From an uncultured Collinsella sp. (GTDB lineage Bacteria; Actinomycetota; Coriobacteriia; Coriobacteriales; Coriobacteriaceae), in NCBI GenBank assembly GCA_959027945.1, contig CAUFRO010000036.1, positions 1-20,754 on the forward strand: DNA of 20,754 nt, in the 5' to 3' direction. The position numbers and the translations under genes are program-made. The stretch's first letter is position 1, and each line of letters begins with the position of its first letter. Shown here piece by piece: positions 20,062 through 20,754 of the stretch. The notes beneath the pieces were generated by a model. It saw only the letters and a program-made list of their open reading frames with translations, was not told where the DNA came from and searched no databases.

Positions 20062-20754
20062 CTAGGCGCCAATCGCGCGCCGGTACACTGCCATCACCTG
20101 GGCATCGGCTGCGGCGGGATCGGCGAAATAGCGCCAGTCGTAGGTCTCGGCCGAAACAACCCCGCGATAGCCACGCGCCACCAGCCTATCCAGGTCGGCC
20201 CGCATATCGCGGTCGCCGTCACCCCAGGCGAGATGCGTCGTGCCATCTGCCGCAACATCGACAAAATGCACGTGGGCGACACCATCGCCAAGCAGATCGA
20301 AATAATCGTCGATGGTATCCCCCGCCACCGCCATAGCGCCCATATCCAGACACGCCTTAAGTGCCGGATGATCAACCGCCTCGATCATGCGCTTCGTGTC
20401 GGCCGCCGAGTTCACGATCATCGACTCAACCGGCTGCAGGGCCTCGAGCACTAGACGAATGCCGCGCGGGCCCGCATGCTCGGCAATCGCACGCAGCATC
20501 GAGGCGCTGCGACCCCACGCGTCCTCGATCGGCTCGTTCAAAAATGCCCAGCCGCTCGAGACCATAACCTGCTCGGCCCCAAGCTCCGCCGCGATATCCA
20601 CGACGTTCTTAAAGTATGCGAGCGTGCGGGCACGCGCCCCTTCCCCACGCGCCGCGATATTCCACGGCTTGGGGTTGTTCTGTTCGGGACAAAGCCCCAC
20701 AATCCGAACCCCATACCGCTGCGAAAGCTCCCTCACCTGCTCGAGCGAATCGTA
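20062..20754 (-). CDS. Sugar phosphate isomerase/epimerase-like TIM barrel (5' end outside window)
   Basis: The reading frame is open to the window edge (Y-D-S-L-E-Q before the GTG at 20736), so the first 231 codons here lack the true N-terminus. The visible part is the C-terminal two-thirds of a xylose-isomerase-like (AP endonuclease 2 fold) protein: L-V-L-E-A-L (metal Glu), C-L-D-M-G (Asp), H-V-H-F-V-D (His) and S-A-E-T-Y-D (Glu), the usual four-ligand divalent metal centre. Such enzymes epimerise or isomerise free or phosphorylated sugars; FrlC- or DTE-like roles are possible but not decided. It is upstream of the his operon on the same strand, separated by 170 bases, and probably unrelated to it. 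Confidence 0.8.
   Translation of the reverse strand, partial: YDSLEQVRELSQRYGVRIVGLCPEQNNPKPWNIAARGEGARARTLAYFKNVVDIAAELGAEQVMVSSGWAFLNEPIEDAWGRSASMLRAIAEHAGPRGIRLVLEALQPVESMIVNSAADTKRMIEAVDHPALKACLDMGAMAVAGDTIDDYFDLLGDGVAHVHFVDVAADGTTHLAWGDGDRDMRADLDRLVARGYRGVVSAETYDWRYFADPAAADAQVMAVYRRAIGA

Noticed and set aside
1..20754. CRISPR array, prophage, insertion sequence or toxin-antitoxin genes
   Set aside because: No regularly spaced repeats, transposase, integrase or toxin motifs were seen in any frame; the repeats found are palindromic or single direct duplications.

Overview
This is a dense, high-GC stretch of ordinary chromosome with mostly AGGAGG-type ribosome binding sites and many short or overlapping gene junctions. 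The gene set is actinobacterial: the cluster mazG, eno, an FtsB/DivIC-like gene and ppx/gppA is a known actinobacterial neighbourhood. Together with the HisZ-HisG fusion and the repeat content, this makes a coriobacterium such as Collinsella or a relative my best guess. That assignment is inference; there is no rRNA here to prove it.

Layout. 1-2861 (+): a promoter, a UBA/DUF4342 membrane protein, then an OmpR-type response regulator and its histidine kinase. 2862-3156: a convergent gap with a large inverted repeat and a bidirectional terminator. 3157-3830 (-): a two-gene unit, a PTS EIIB of galactitol type and a stand-alone VOC protein like the C-terminal domain of some KDPG aldolases. 3994-4733 (+): a membrane-anchored helical-repeat protein, then tRNA-Leu(UAA). 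4734-5078: a tRNA-derived repeat region with two near-identical terminators. 5079-10488 (-): ppx/gppA, an FtsB-like gene, eno, mazG, a YfcE-type phosphodiesterase and a LarC C-terminal-domain protein. 10788-11699 (+): PHP-type histidinol-phosphatase. 11820-19891 (-): a histidine operon, transcribed hisZG-hisD-hisC-hisB-hisH-hisA-hisF-hisI-hisE. 20062-20754 (-): a sugar-phosphate isomerase/epimerase-like TIM barrel cut by the window edge.

How it works together. The his operon encodes every step from PRPP and ATP to histidine except histidinol-phosphate phosphatase. The PHP phosphatase just beyond hisE, facing it, fills that gap, so the locus is a complete pathway. The regulatory HisZ and catalytic short HisG subunits are one polypeptide.

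The enzymes are standard. The least explained material is in the gaps: (a) a 72/73-nt-arm inverted repeat with internal 14-nt direct repeats; (b) two copies of an AGTTGCGGTG hairpin family, 6.7 kb apart; (c) a 23-bp perfect inverted repeat; (d) a roughly 95-nt hairpin around an 18-nt perfect palindrome inside the his operon; (e) an 85-nt direct repeat carrying the tRNA-Leu 3' end and terminator, enclosing a structured spacer. These look like dispersed palindromic elements, several at convergent gene ends. I see no complete mobile element, CRISPR array, phage gene or defence system.
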